Source of the DNA: Charina bottae
Taxonomy: Eukaryota > Chordata > Lepidosauria > Squamata > Charinaidae
Assembly: GCA_023362775.1 (NCBI GenBank)
Contig: JALMGJ010000012.1
Span: 19,171,501-19,235,500, forward strand
Length of the DNA stretch: 64,000 bases
Direction of reading: 5' to 3'
In this document: positions 49,746 through 60,465 of the stretch, one piece after another
Layout: every line of letters begins with the position of its first letter
Numbering within the stretch: position 1 is the stretch's first letter
The notes under the pieces: model-generated
What the model was told of the DNA's origin: nothing
Database searches by the model: none
What the model saw: the letters and a program-made list of their open reading frames with translations, nothing else
Made by a program: the position numbers and the translations under genes

Positions 49746-50183
49746 TGATGGAGTCTTGAAGGTTAATAAAAGAACTCCAGGCAGCTAACAACAATGTTGC
49801 AGAGTAGAAGTGTGAACCAGCAGGGAACTTGCACTTTAAGCTTAATTGCGTTCAGAAATAAATTCAGTCTTCACACATTAGTTAGATGAAGAAAAAATAG
49901 AGATAGCTTACATTTATTCAGTAGATCTGGATACGAGTAGATTCATAGTAGATCTGTGTGCAAGCGAGATGGAATGGACGAGAGCTGCATGGTGCAGCCC
50001 TCCTGCTTGCAGGTGTGCCCAAAGCATAATGGAGAATGAGAATCCCCAAACCAAGAAGGAGGAGGAAGAGGAAATCGGGTGACCCAGGTAACATCCCACA
50101 AGCATAGTAGAGATGCGTTTACTAGAAAGACCCCCTATTATGCTTCTGAGACAATGCTGAGTTGACTCCTGATAATCCCAACA
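49746..50183 (-). repeat. 5' LTR of the copia element
   Basis: 438 bp; next to it on the - strand lies AGGATTATGGGCCCAGTAC with a short ACAAGACCAGT tandem, where a primer-binding site would be expected. I could not match it to a tRNA. Confidence 0.92.
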
Positions 50184-50188
50184 ATAGT

Positions 50189-51057
50189 CTTATATGCTTA
50201 AAGGCATTCAAGATTTATGCAATTGATATATTCAAACAGGTGATTTGTGGGGGAGTTTTCATATCACTTTAATTTTTTAATCTTGGTAAAGCTAATTTAG
50301 TTCACGTAATCTTGTTAGCTTTTTTCTCCTGCATTCTTTTTTTCTCCAATCCCACATCAAATTTAAGTGAGAAACTCCTTAGGGACAAAAGCTTCTATTT
50401 TTGCTTAGGCTGTAGTGTAAAGCACTATATTTGTTGATAATGCTATAGGAAAGAAAAAAAAGCCGCTTTCCAGCTAGGAGAGTCATGGCTGTCTATGCCC
50501 TCTCTACACGTTTGCCAGACCTTCTCCGAACCTCGTGTTCTTTAGATGTGTTGGACATTTGCAGTTCTTGTTTATTCTGACATTTAGCCATGTTAGCTGA
50601 GAGTTATGAAATTTCAAGTCAAATTACAAAATGTGAACTTTATATATACAAAGTGGAAGAAGTCTAGCCTCACTATGCAACTATCCTGCTTATTTTGCTT
50701 ATTTTGTTTTCGCTATATATAGATATCCAGATAGCCTGCCTCCAAGAAAAATTAAACCAGAGCATTTGGGTTTAGATGGATTCAGTACTTAAACATGTAT
50801 AGAGTGGTTTGACTGCATTATAAAGATTGCCGTCTACTGGAAAGAAGCATGGAATAAAACCTACCAGGTGTGTATCAGTAGACCACTGTTCTGGCCGGTG
50901 ATGTGTATACTGTATATAAAAAACAGCTGGCCTTCAGAGTTTTGAATGTGGAGGCCTTAAAAAATTAGATTGAAGTTCTCTAAACCATTGTCTGGGAATA
51001 AACTCCACAGAATAAAGTGAGATTTCTGAGTAAACACAAATAGGATCAAGCTGCAAT
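50189..51057. other. Intergenic, nothing recognised
   Basis: AT-rich DNA right of the copia element. Confidence 0.6.
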
Positions 51058-51304
51058 TATTTATTTATTTATTTATTTTATCCAGCCCTTATTATTTTTT
51101 ATAAATAACTCAAGGCGGCGAACATACTTAATACTCCTTCCTCCTCCTATTTTCCCCACAACAGCAACCCTGTGAGGTGAGTTGGGCTGAGAGAGAGGGA
51201 CTGGCCCAAGGTCACCCAGCCGGCTTTCATGCCTAAGGCGGGACGAGAACTCACAGTCTCCTGGTTTCTAGCCCGTTGCCTTAACCACTAGACCAAACTG
51301 GCTC
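51058..51304 (-). mobile_element. tRNA-derived SINE, LINE-tailed type
   Basis: On the - strand: head GCCAGTTTGGTCTAGTGGTT with box A, box B GAGTTCTCGTCCC, body CTGGGTGACCTTGGGCCAGT, and a 3' part GTTCGCCGCCTTGAGTTATT with (AAAT)n. Sister copies at 53,886-54,057 and 59,318-59,562. Confidence 0.75.
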
Positions 51305-51424
51305 TCTATACATAGACTTGAACTTCTAAAAACTGAACAAGAATTTATTTTCTTCAGATAAATCAGGCACAGGATTATCAACATTTCAGAATTAAAGAAA
51401 TAACTTTTTGTGGGTTTCTCTTTT

Positions 51425-51770
51425 TTTGGTGCCTTCAAGTCAGCTTTAACTCCCAGAGCAGAGCTTTCCAAACTGTGTGTCGCGACACAAAAGTGTGTCA
51501 CCACACACAGTCTGGTGTGTCGCCACACAACCCGGAAGCGCTGATCATCATTAGCACTTTCGGGTTTTCCCGCGGCAACACACCAACGGCGACACGCAAA
51601 AACCCGAAAGCGGCAGCAGGGCTTCCGGGTTTTTGTGCGCTGCCGCAACGGCGGCACTTCCAGGTTTTCCCGCGGCGAAAACTTTGGAAAGCCCTGTCCT
51701 AGAGACTGCCTGGACTAGTCCCTGCAGTTTTCTTGGCAAAGTTTTTCAGAAGTAATTTGCATTGCCATTA
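51425..51770 (-). mobile_element. SINE split by a hAT MITE
   Basis: TTTTTGGTGCCTTCAAGTCA (left part) and AGAGACTGCCTGGACTAGTC (right part) are the continuous long-body SINE, interrupted by the hAT element at 51,459-51,696. Truncated before the tRNA head. Confidence 0.65.
51459..51696. mobile_element. hAT MITE, GCTTTCCAAAC family, copy 5
   Basis: 238 bp; 8-bp duplication TCCCAGAG (51,451-51,458) and TCCTAGAG (51,697-51,704), one mismatch. Ends CAGAGCTTTCCAAACTGTGT and ACTTTGGAAAGCCCTG. Core close to copy 3. Confidence 0.88.
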
Positions 51771-52484
51771 GTTTGTTGTCATATCCTTTGTCTGAGTTTG
51801 CATCTGAAAACCCTGGAAATGAGAGTTACCTCCAAACACACGCATTGTAGCCTGTGCCAATGTCATTGGCTTCTGCCTCATTTCTATGCATGACATCAAG
51901 ACCTGATTCATACACTGTGCTAAACCATAGTTTGCTTAAGCACTGTTTAATTAATTCTCCAGAATTGGTTGGACTCATGCATCATGCTAAGACATAGACT
52001 AGGATGAATGAACCACAGCCAAACACGCTACACTAAGCCAAAAGCAAATCATGTTATAACTTAGTGCTGTGTGAGGACTCAGCTCAGACTTAATCAGGGT
52101 TAACACTTTTGCATAGCCTGCAACCCTGAGAGATAACCAAAAAAGCACCACTTAATTTCCTTTTATGCAAGTGATGTATCTGCAGTTCATTTGTGTTTGT
52201 ACAATAGAAATGTAAAGGGCTAAAAAACAGAGCTTGTGCACTTTGGGGAGTTTGTAGAGCAAACCATGCTGGGCCGTAAACGGGGCCCAAATCTTCTTTG
52301 CCTCCTATACCCGAGTCAAACCCAGAGAGGTGGTCATCCCATTTACTGCTGACACTTGGAAACCATTGTTGTCTTTGGGGCTGGAGTGTGATAAAAGCTA
52401 TTTTGCATAAGACCACCTGATTGTGATAGTAGGTCCGGGGAGGCTCACCTGAACCACTACAGCAACATCTTTTACAAATGTTTT

Positions 52485-52812
52485 ATTCTATTTTTTGGTG
52501 CCTTCGAGTCCGTGTTGACTCCTGGCAATTGTTTGGACGAGACCTTGCAGTTTTCTTAGCAAGATTTTCAGAAGCCTCCTTCCTGGGACTCAGAGTGAGT
52601 GAGTGGCCCAAGGTCACCCAGCTGGCTTTGTCCCTGAGGCAGGACTACAGCTTATGGCAGTGTTTCTCAACCTTGGCAACTTTAAGACGTGTGGACTTCA
52701 ACAGTTGAAGTCCACACGTCTTAAAGTTGCCAAGGTTGAGAAACACTGGCTTAAGGTCTCCAAGTTTCTGGCCTGGTGCCTTAATCATTACCCCAAACGG
52801 GCTGTCTTTTAT
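52485..52812 (-). mobile_element. SINE split by a hairpin hAT element
   Basis: Long-body SINE from TTTTTTGGTGCCTTCGAGTC to CCAAACGGGCTGTCT, interrupted at 52,658-52,748. Its tRNA head faces right. Confidence 0.7.
52658..52748. mobile_element. Perfect 91-bp palindromic hAT mini-element
   Basis: Two 45-bp arms, CAGTGTTTCTCAACCTTGGC onward, are perfect reverse complements around one central A. Flanks GCTTATGG (52,650-52,657) and GCTTAAGG (52,749-52,756) form an 8-bp duplication with one mismatch. Confidence 0.9.
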
Positions 52813-53111
52813 GAATTAGGTAAAGGCTTTTTATTGTATTCAAGTCTTTCAGAGTCACTGGGAATTGGGCAGCATATACATTTATTTAATAAATAATACA
52901 TGCTTTGCTAACATGCTGTGTCTGAGAGGCACAGAAACGAAATAACATAGGTGGTGTTTTGAATTCCAATTATCCTCATCCTGCACCGAGAGGTTGCTTC
53001 TAATGTGTATGAAAACAAGCGGTTGGCATGGGTTGATTGCTTTGTGTTTATCACGGGGCACTCTAAACCCCCCCCCATCTAAATCTACACGTGTACATAT
53101 GTATGCATGCG

Positions 53112-53181
53112 TATATAAGCCGCGGGAGTATCACCGTGTCTCGCGGCGAAGCTCCGGCCCAGCACCTTCCCCGTCCAGCAG
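53112..53181 (+). promoter_or_regulatory. TATA box and candidate non-coding first exon
   Basis: TATATAAG (53,112-53,119) is followed by a CpG-rich stretch, and 60 bp later CAG|GTAAGC at 53,179-53,187 forms a good splice donor. A start near 53,140 would give an exon of about 40 bp. It sits at the edge of a CpG island 1.7 kb upstream of MTMR12 exon 1. It could be an alternative MTMR12 promoter, a lncRNA start or chance. Confidence 0.4.
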
Positions 53182-53640
53182 GTAAGCAGTCGAGCGCCTG
53201 CTTTCAAAAAAGACCGCAGGCCCCGAAAGGCGACGCCGGGGAAGGCCTCGGGGCGCAGGGAAGCGGGGCCAAAGCCGCGGCGCCGAGGAGCTGATCGGAT
53301 CCGAGACGGGCAGAGTCGGCCGGCGAGGGGAGCAGCCCGGCGCCGATGGGGAAAGGGCAGCGGGCGGGGGCGATCTTCCGGATTCCCCTGCCCTGGTGGC
53401 AAGCCCCCTGCCCGGGCCGCCAACCGGGGGACGGGCTGCACCTGCCGAGCAAGTAGCCTTTGGTGTCCCCGGGACGCGCAGCGCAGCCCAGAGCCGGCCC
53501 CGCGAGCGAGCGAAGGGCCGGAGAACTTCAGAATCACGCCACGCCAGCTGGGAAAGGCGACCGAGGTCAGGCTGGGCCGCGAAGAGAGAAAGGGGGCTTA
53601 AGAGAAAGAAAAGGGGAACGTGACGGAGCAGCGCTTAGAA
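53120..53640. promoter_or_regulatory. CpG island upstream of MTMR12
   Basis: GC-rich and dense in CpG compared with its AT-rich flanks, with GGGGCGGG/GGCGGGGGCG-like GC boxes. Open frames on both strands follow from base composition; no recognisable protein. Confidence 0.65.
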
Positions 53641-53884
53641 ACAAAGCCAGGAAGTACGCGAAAGAGAACAAGGCGAGGGGCCATTTAGAATCAATCAATC
53701 AATCAGGCAGAATTAGAAGACAAGACCGACCCAGAGAAACAAAGCTGTAAGAATAGAACATAGGCATCATTAAGCAATAAGTGACAGTTAAGGCTGAAAA
53801 GCGAAAGTTTTGGAATAATAAAATCCGTTGCACGGTAGAGTCATCTTTACATGCTACGTGAAGATGTAAGGAAGCAGTTTATTT

Positions 53885-53885
<1 letters not shown>

Positions 53886-53922
<37 letters not shown>
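53886..53922. repeat. (TCA)n microsatellite
   Basis: Twelve TCA units at the tail end of the following reversed SINE. Confidence 0.95.
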
Positions 53923-54057
53923 TTATCCCGCCTTTTTATATATAACTCAAGGTGGCGAACATACCTTATGCTCCTGCCTCCTATTTTCAACAACAGCCCT
54001 GTGAGGTGGGTTGGGCTGAGAGAGTGACTGGCCCAAAGTCACCTAGCCGGCTTTCAG
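53923..54057 (-). mobile_element. tRNA-derived SINE, LINE-tailed, truncated
   Basis: CCCGCCTTTTTATATATAAC then CTCAAGGTGGCGAAC and GGTTGGGCTGAGAGAGTGAC; lacks the tRNA head, which should follow at the right. Confidence 0.65.
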
Positions 54058-54439
54058 TCATCTATTTTATAATAACAGCGGCTTGAGCGTTGCCAGAGTT
54101 TCTCAGGATCCTTGATCCTACGACATGTGTGCATAAAAAAGCGTACTCCTAAGAATATTTTTAAAAATAGCATAATAAATCTTAATCTGTAGCCTGAATC
54201 ATGTCAACTGGATTTCTATTTTCTCAGTGGAAACGTTTCGCTCCTTATCCAAGGAGCTCGCGGAATTTAAAATTTTTTTTGTATTGCAACTTTTTTCATC
54301 GTGTTTGAATAAAAAAATGCACCGTGAATGGAAAAAGGAACCTTATCTGCGTGTATAGTTAACATTGAAAAATTATATAAACAACGAGCGGCGGTACAGC
54401 CTGCAATCAATTCAAAGTCCGAACTTCTAGCAGAAAAAA

Positions 54440-54752
54440 AGGAGAAGGAGCCAATCAGTGAATCGCAGAGGGTTTTGCTTACTGACTGGACAAAGCAACT
54501 GTCAATCGGAGTTCTGTCCTTGAGGCTGTGATTGGTTGTTCTTCCCGCCCCTCCCAGCACACTAGGATCAGAGCGTAGCGCGCGCGCGCCCACCCGTCAT
54601 TCCCTCGCTGCCTGGGCGGTTCGCCGCCTTGATTGAGCGCACGCTGGTCCAATGGTGGTGCCGCCCGCTGGGGCCCTTCCTCCAGAAATGGGGGGGTCGG
54701 GGAGGGGCCGCCGAGGGGTGCGCGGGAGAGCAGGCGGAGGCCGGTCGTGGCG
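54440..54752 (+). promoter_or_regulatory. MTMR12: MTMR12 core promoter region
   Basis: CpG-rich, no TATA. CCAAT boxes at 54,451-54,455 and 54,649-54,653 and an inverted one (ATTGG) at 54,531-54,535; GC box CCGCCCCTCCC at 54,545-54,555; a GCGCGCGCG run near 54,580. A typical housekeeping promoter. Transcription start not determined. Confidence 0.65.
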
Positions 54753-54923
54753 ATGGGAGGGATCAACTACGTGCGACGGAGTAGGGCGGCGTTGGCGGAG
54801 GATGCGGAATCCTCCTGGGAGGAGCTGCCGACGCCGCCGACGTCCCCGCTGCCGCCCCTGCCCGCCGGCACCGGCTGGAGCAGCAGCAACGCCGCCACCG
54901 CGGGGACTTCGTGGGGGCAAGCC
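54753..54923 (+). other. MTMR12: In-frame upstream extension of MTMR12 exon 1
   Basis: ATG at 54,753 (context GGCGATGG, purine at -3 and G at +4) opens 57 codons in frame with the conserved start, without a stop: MGGINYVRRSRAALAEDAES, then a Pro/Thr-rich and a Gly/Ser/Ala-rich stretch. Human MTMR12 as I know it starts at the later Met. This is either 5' UTR that happens to be open or a real N-terminal extension. Confidence 0.5.
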
Positions 54924-54995
54924 ATGCTGGGCGCCGGGGTGGGCGCAGGGGCCAAGCCGGCCAAGCCCTCCTTCGTCTCCTACATCAGCCCTGAG
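54924..54995 (+). CDS. MTMR12: MTMR12 coding exon 1 (conserved part)
   Basis: Encodes MLGAGVGAGAKPAKPSFVSY then ISPE, matching the human start MLGKGVVGGG...KPSFVSYVRPE. Splice donor GAG|GTGAGG at 54,996. Known role: MTMR12 (3-PAP) is a catalytically dead myotubularin that binds and stabilises MTM1 and MTMR2 and so affects PI3P/PI(3,5)P2 turnover on endosomes; only its N-terminal tail, ahead of the PH-GRAM domain, is in the window. The next exon (PH-GRAM start) is not found before 64,000, so intron 1 exceeds 9 kb. The gene follows ZFR in the same orientation as in mammals. Confidence 0.85.
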
Positions 54996-55219
54996 GTGAG
55001 GCGGTTGGGCGGCGGCGGACGCTCCGGAGTGTTCCCGCGAGAGCGGCGGCTCGCTCTCTCGCTCCCTGGGCTTCCTTCCGTGAGCCGCGGGCGGCGCCGG
55101 CGCCTCTTCCGGGAGTTTTTCGCCCTCTGGGGAAAACTTCTATTTTTGTCCGCTTCTTTGAGGGGGGGCGGGGGTGCTGTCGTCCCAGCCCCACCCGCCT
55201 TCCCATCCCTGGTCTAGGA

Positions 55220-57779
55220 AATAATGGCTTGGGTCCCTCTTCCTTATTCAAGGGAGCCGAAAGAATCTATATACCCCCCTCAGGCCGTTGATGTAAATGG
55301 GCAAAAAAGCAATGCGGGGGGGGGGCGGGGAAAATCACTACCCCCGACGTAGGACTCCGTGAGTGGGGAGGAAGGGAAGTCAAGACTGAAATGAGCGTTT
55401 TGCTCTCGGGGCAAGAAGGAGCAACGGGCGTCCTCTCGTTTTACGAGCCCTCTTATCAAACGGGGGCACAGATTTAAATGTTCAGAGGCGTGAGCTGGGG
55501 GCTTCTGGCGCTGCCAAAATAGAGGGCAAGGGTGCAGCTTTCCGTCTTTATCTTTTGCTGGTAAGAATGACAGAAGAAGCGGGGGGGGGCGGGGGGAAAG
55601 ATGGGAGGCTTTGCATGTGTGAAACGGTATCCTCCCCTTCCCTGGTGCTCTTCTGTGAATGAGGAGGGTAATTACACTCTGGAAGCACCTGCTTCCTCAG
55701 GAAAGCATGCGTTTTTTATACATTTTAATCAGTGCATTATGGGATGGGCTTGCTGTCAAGCCCATGTTTTAAGTTTAATTCTAAAAGCTAATGGAGGGGA
55801 TGCAGCAGAGCAAGTTTGCAGAGAAGGAATGAGGTTTAAACTCTTCTTCGGTTTCAGCTCTTCTGGAATAAAATCTTGGAAAGCTGTGTCTAGAACTACT
55901 TACAACAGTACTTGAAGTTAGAGAGTTGGGTGAAGATCTTTATTTCCATGCGCAAGACTTCCATAGGGCCTTCCAAAACGATCTTGTAATGCTTCCATTG
56001 TGCTTCAGATTGAACATGCTTGTGCTGTAGTTAATATTTAACGTGCTACTATGTAGTTAGACCAAAAACTGAAACTGCTTGCAGTGCTGCAAAGTAATTG
56101 TGCCAGATTTAAAAACCTGTATTCGTGTTTCCGTTGTGCTAAGGCCTGTGCCTGCATTCTTCAAAGCACACTTCAGTAACTTCACCCAGATTTGCTTGAA
56201 TAAGTAAGCAAAGCTTATAGCCATACTACCCTAATCATTTTCTTTTATTGATATGGAATGGTTAGTGGCAATCCTGGTTTACTTTAGATAAAATAGCATG
56301 GAGGGAGTCCTAAGTACCACTGCAGTCTGCAAGCCTCTATGAGATAACTTACTCCCCTTGGAGAATCTTTTTTCCCAGCTACTTAAATTTACATGAAGAG
56401 CGTGCTAAAGTGACTGAGAAAAGAGGACTATCCTGTATGTTCAAAAGTATTTTTATTTTAAAAGTAAGTAAGTTGCAGCAAGAGAGTTTATGTTAATAAC
56501 TAACATTTTGAAAAACAAAGGTATTATAACCCAAATAAAATGCCTGTTGCTCTGGCAAATGGGATGTATGTCCATAAAATTTGGGTGTTGTAAAAAAAAT
56601 TGTTGATTGGCAGTGGGCATGTTGACATAATGTGCTGTGGTTAATCTGCAGCTCAAGGGAAGCAGATTCACTTTGTTTGGAAATATCCTAGCCACTCTTT
56701 CAGTGGCTGGCCAGGTCAGTGCTTCCTTTTTTTTTGTTTGTTGTTTTGCTGGGAGTTGGAGTTTGGATCCTCCAGAGATAGGTGAAAAGAAACTTATCCT
56801 TCCTTCAGCTCCATTGTGTCCCTGTTTCACTTCCTATGCATTGGGTTATAAATCCTTTTACAAGCACTTGCTGGGGGAGGGGGGTGATCAAAAAGATCAA
56901 GATGGCAGGCAGGATTGAAGCACCACCCCTTTTTGCATGTATTCAGTGTATGTGATATATGTTTAAAAAAGGCAGGCCATCACTTACGTGGTTCCACCTG
57001 CCATTTTGACTTTTTGACATCCACCCATTCAGTAGCCGCCTGTTCTGTATTGTGGAGCTGGTTTGGACAAAATAAGGAGCTCAGGTAACAAAAGTTAACT
57101 TGTTTTTAACTTTGGGTAAAAACTGTGGACAAAGTGTTGTAGTTTAACTGTGGCCTGATCCAGCATCCATGTCTAGATGATGTATCATGTCCATTTATTA
57201 TGTAGATTAGCAGATCACATGAACATTACAGCTGAGAACTCTATCATTTATCAGAAATGGTAGCTAGCTTTGAGACCACTATATTGCTTTCAAGTGCATT
57301 TGTTAAAATAACAGCCATTTATTATTTAAAAATAAAATATTAGTGGAAATCTTGCTTTCTGCTTTTAATCATGTTTTCCATTCATAAATGATATCTGTCT
57401 TTCTAATCCTTTATTCTAATTCTTGGTTGTACTAAAACATGAAGAGTGTTGGAAACTTAATCTATTTAAAGTATGTATCCAAACAAATATGTTTATGTTA
57501 TATGTTTAATGAATAGTATGGCCAAAAATGAAGAGGTGGTAATTTGGTTAGTTTTGGTCTGTCAACTTTTGTCACACAGCCAGATTGTCAACATATGGCC
57601 AGAATATGAATAAAGGCCCATATACTGGATGTGTGCTTGGATGATCTAGTAATTGTATATAGGATGTAAATAATTAAATGACATTGGTTGTGTTCACATG
57701 ACACTCCCATAATTAAATATACCATAGTTTACTCAACTCAGTTTTTCATGTTTGCATGACTCACTGAACCATAAGCTAA
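55220..57779. other. MTMR12 intron 1, mostly featureless
   Basis: Continues the CpG-rich shore to about 55,600 with G homopolymers (55,315-55,325, 55,582-55,590), then AT-rich sequence with no clear repeat. No second MTMR12 exon seen. Confidence 0.6.
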
Positions 57780-57787
57780 CCATACAG

Positions 57788-58107
57788 CAGAGCTTTCCAA
57801 ACTGTGTGTCGGGACACGTTAGTGTGTTGGCTGCAGTGTCTAGGTGTGTCACGGCGGCTGCTGCCTCCGAGCCCTGCCAGGATTCCACGTAGGTCCTAGT
57901 GCCTGCCTTGTGCCTGGCTGCCTCCAAACCTGCCCTGCCAGGATTCCGCGCAGGTCCTAGTGCCTGCCTTGTGCCTTGCTGTCTCCAAACCTGCTGTGAT
58001 TCTGCGCAGGTCCTAGTGCCTGCCTTGTGCCCTGCTGTAAGAGTGTGTTGCGAAATGATGCATGTCTAAAAAGTGTGTCACCAACATGAAAAGTTTGGAA
58101 AGCTCTG
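57788..58107. mobile_element. hAT MITE, GCTTTCCAAAC family, copy 6
   Basis: 320 bp with exact 8-bp duplication CCATACAG (57,780-57,787 and 58,108-58,115). The core (57,858-58,037) is three tandem units of about 56-62 bp sharing GGTCCTAGTGCCTGCCTTGT, unlike the core of any other copy. Confidence 0.92.
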
Positions 58108-58861
58108 CCATACAGGCTGGATTCAGGCAACATGAAGTTGGCTACTTTGTGTTGGGTATATCATATAATGAGCAAGTCTTTTTTGTGGACTCTTTCTCAC
58201 AGGTTTTTAACCTTTGGTTGGAAATTGCAAGATCACTAGCAAATTATTTTTTTGTTGGAACAATTAGGAGCACAGATAAAATTACTTAGACTGAATTTTG
58301 GCCATGGGCTTCTAGTTAGCTTAAGTTGCTGGCTGTGGTAGAAGAGTAGCTGGAATACAGTGGGAAACCCAATGAAGATACTTATTTGCCAAGAAGCTCA
58401 TAAGGAAGAATTAGGATATTAGATCATTTGGAGTAAAGGAAGAAGCCTTTGAATGTAGACATCCTGAATTTAATGGAGCCCAAAATAGGTTTCTTCCTTT
58501 ATCGCTTTTTATTTTATACCTTATTATTAAAAAAATAATTTTATTAAAGTTTACAGTTACAAAGATAAAAAACTAATACAGACTAAGAAAAATATAAAAG
58601 AGTGAAAAGAAAAAATAAAAAGTGCAGAGAACCAAAAAAGAAATATAGTAAAAAAAAAGAAAAGAGATGTATAAAGAAATAATTTCCCCTTCATTACAAA
58701 AAGAACAAACAATTTCAGTAACTTATCACCTCCTCTGATACTACAACAAAAGATCTCTTCTCCCCATATCTCATTTCTTATCTATAAACAAATTCTTAAA
58801 GCCTTGTCATTCAGTCCTAATCAGCAAAAGTCCATTAAAAGTTACCAGAAATATATATAAA

Positions 58862-59190
58862 AAGGTTCCCCCTGCACATTTGTGCAGTTGTGTCTGACTC
58901 TAGGGGCCGGTGCTCATCTCCGTTTGTTAGCCAAAGAGCCAGCGTTGTCTGAAGACACTTCCACGGTCATGTGGCCACATGACACGCGGGGAACGCTGTT
59001 ACCGTCCCACCGAAGTGGTACCTATTAATCTACTTGCATTTGCATGCTTTCGAATTGCTAGGTTGGCAAGAGCTGGGGCTAATGCGGGAGCTCACTCCGT
59101 CACGTGGGACTAGGGATTCGAACCTCCGAACTTGCGATCTTCCGATCGACAAGCCTGGCGTCTTACCCGCTGAGCCACCACGCCCCCAGG
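58862..59190 (-). mobile_element. tRNA-derived SINE, full-length
   Basis: The - strand reads GGCGTGGTGGCTCAGCGGGT (box A region), then GGAGGTTCGAATCCCTAGTC (box B) and a body that matches the SINE at 367-652 (GGAGTGAGCTCCCGCATTAG, CAACCTAGCAATTCGAAAGC). Not a tRNA gene: the acceptor stem does not close. Confidence 0.8.
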
Positions 59191-59317
59191 AATATATATA
59201 CACACACCTTAATCAAATAAACCAACTTTATATTTCTTTCCTTTACTTTTAACACAGTAACCTATTACTTTCTTTGAAAATACAACAAAAGATCTTCCCG
59301 TATCTCATCTCATCTCT

Positions 59318-59562
59318 TATTTATTTATTTAATTTATTTTCTATTCCGCCTTTATTATTTTTATAAATAACTCAAGGCGGCGAACATACCTAATACTCCT
59401 TCCTCCTCCTATTTTCCCCACAACAACAACCCTGTGAGGTGAGTTGGGCTGAGAGAGTGACTGGCCCAAGGTCACCCAGCCGGCTTTCATGCCTAAGGCA
59501 GGACTAGAACTCTCAAGTCTCCTGGTTTCTAGCCTGTTGCCTTAACCACTAGAACAAACTTA
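59318..59562 (-). mobile_element. tRNA-derived SINE, LINE-tailed
   Basis: Close sister of 51,058-51,304; inserted inside the second copy of the 130-bp L1-like unit. Confidence 0.75.
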
Positions 59563-60109
59563 TCTATAAGCAAATCTTTAAAGCCTTGTCATTTGGTCCT
59601 GGTCAGCAAAACTCCATTAAGAGTTACCAGAAACAGCATATATATTTTTAACCTTGATCAAATAAACTAACTTTATATTCCTTCTTTTTGCCTTTAACAA
59701 TTTTAATCTTTGATCCCCTTTTTTAACAGTGTCCCAGAACTTGATTTCTTTTCAATTTCTCTTTGTCTCTTCTCAGAAAATCTTTCAAAACTTTAACAAG
59801 TCTCTTTTGTAAATCCAAAATAAGAAAGTTATCCAAGTCACTCTTCTGGATTGTTATTTGTATATCCCTTTTAATTATTAAGACATCAGCTGGCTTCATT
59901 TGTATATCCAGTGTAACATTGTTTTCCATATCATTCTTGTAACCTGTCATTTTTAAATCCACATTCGAATCAGTCAGTCTTGTCCAGTAAAACTTGTTCC
60001 TCTTCTATAACCTCTTTTAAATCCAGTTTTATGATAGCAGACAATCTTAAGAGTAACTTCTGAGTGCATTGTTCCCAAATATCCTTGGATTCGTCCAAGG
60101 TAAAGTATT

Positions 60110-60172
60110 TAACTTTGTGTGAGATGGGCGGTGACGAATTTAAAAATTAATAAATTAATAAAATTTTGCTCC
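60110..60172 (+). mobile_element. LINE tail fragment
   Basis: TTTGTGTGAGATGGGCGGTG followed by AT-rich (TTAATAAA) sequence. Confidence 0.5.
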
Positions 60173-60384
60173 ATTCTGTATTAGTGGGTCTCTTCTCCTT
60201 TAATTATAATCTGTAGTTCTTTCTGGTTCCCTCTAGGGTCCAACCTTCAAAGTCCCATCTTACGTTTTTTTGTAATCAACAGCATTTTCCCACGGGAAGG
60301 TTTCTTATACTTAATTTCAAAATCTTCATTTTTTAAATAGAATTCTAAACAACCCACAGAAAGGATTCTTGTAATTAATTTCAA

Positions 60385-60465
60385 AATCTTATTTATTTTT
60401 ATTCATTGTTCAAATTTCTAACACCGCCCATCTCCCCCCCAAGGAGGGACTCTGGGCGGATATTT
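60385..60465 (-). mobile_element. LINE tail fragment
   Basis: AACACCGCCCATCTCCCCCC then GGAGGGACTCTGGGCGG: reversed CR1/L2 tail. Confidence 0.55.

Larger units (their letters stand above)
45643..50183 (-). mobile_element. Full-length Ty1/copia LTR retrotransposon
   Basis: 4,541 bp flanked by the exact 5-bp duplication ATAGT (45,638-45,642 and 50,184-50,188). LTRs at 45,643-46,072 and 49,746-50,183 begin TG and end CA, and differ at about 10 of 430 positions plus two short indels by my count. The element reads on the - strand; the purine tract GAGAAGGGG precedes the 3' LTR at 46,073-46,081. Order gag, protease, integrase, RT, RNase H identifies the copia group. Copia elements are known but uncommon in reptile genomes. 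Several frameshifts make it non-functional. Confidence 0.93.

Noticed and set aside
53085..53750. Long frames on both strands in the CpG-rich patch
   Set aside because: Arg/Pro/Gly/Ala-rich shadow frames without family resemblance; kept only as a CpG island with a possible exon.
58862..59190. tRNA-gene-like box A and box B
   Set aside because: The sequence is the head of a dispersed SINE, with no cloverleaf or closed acceptor stem.
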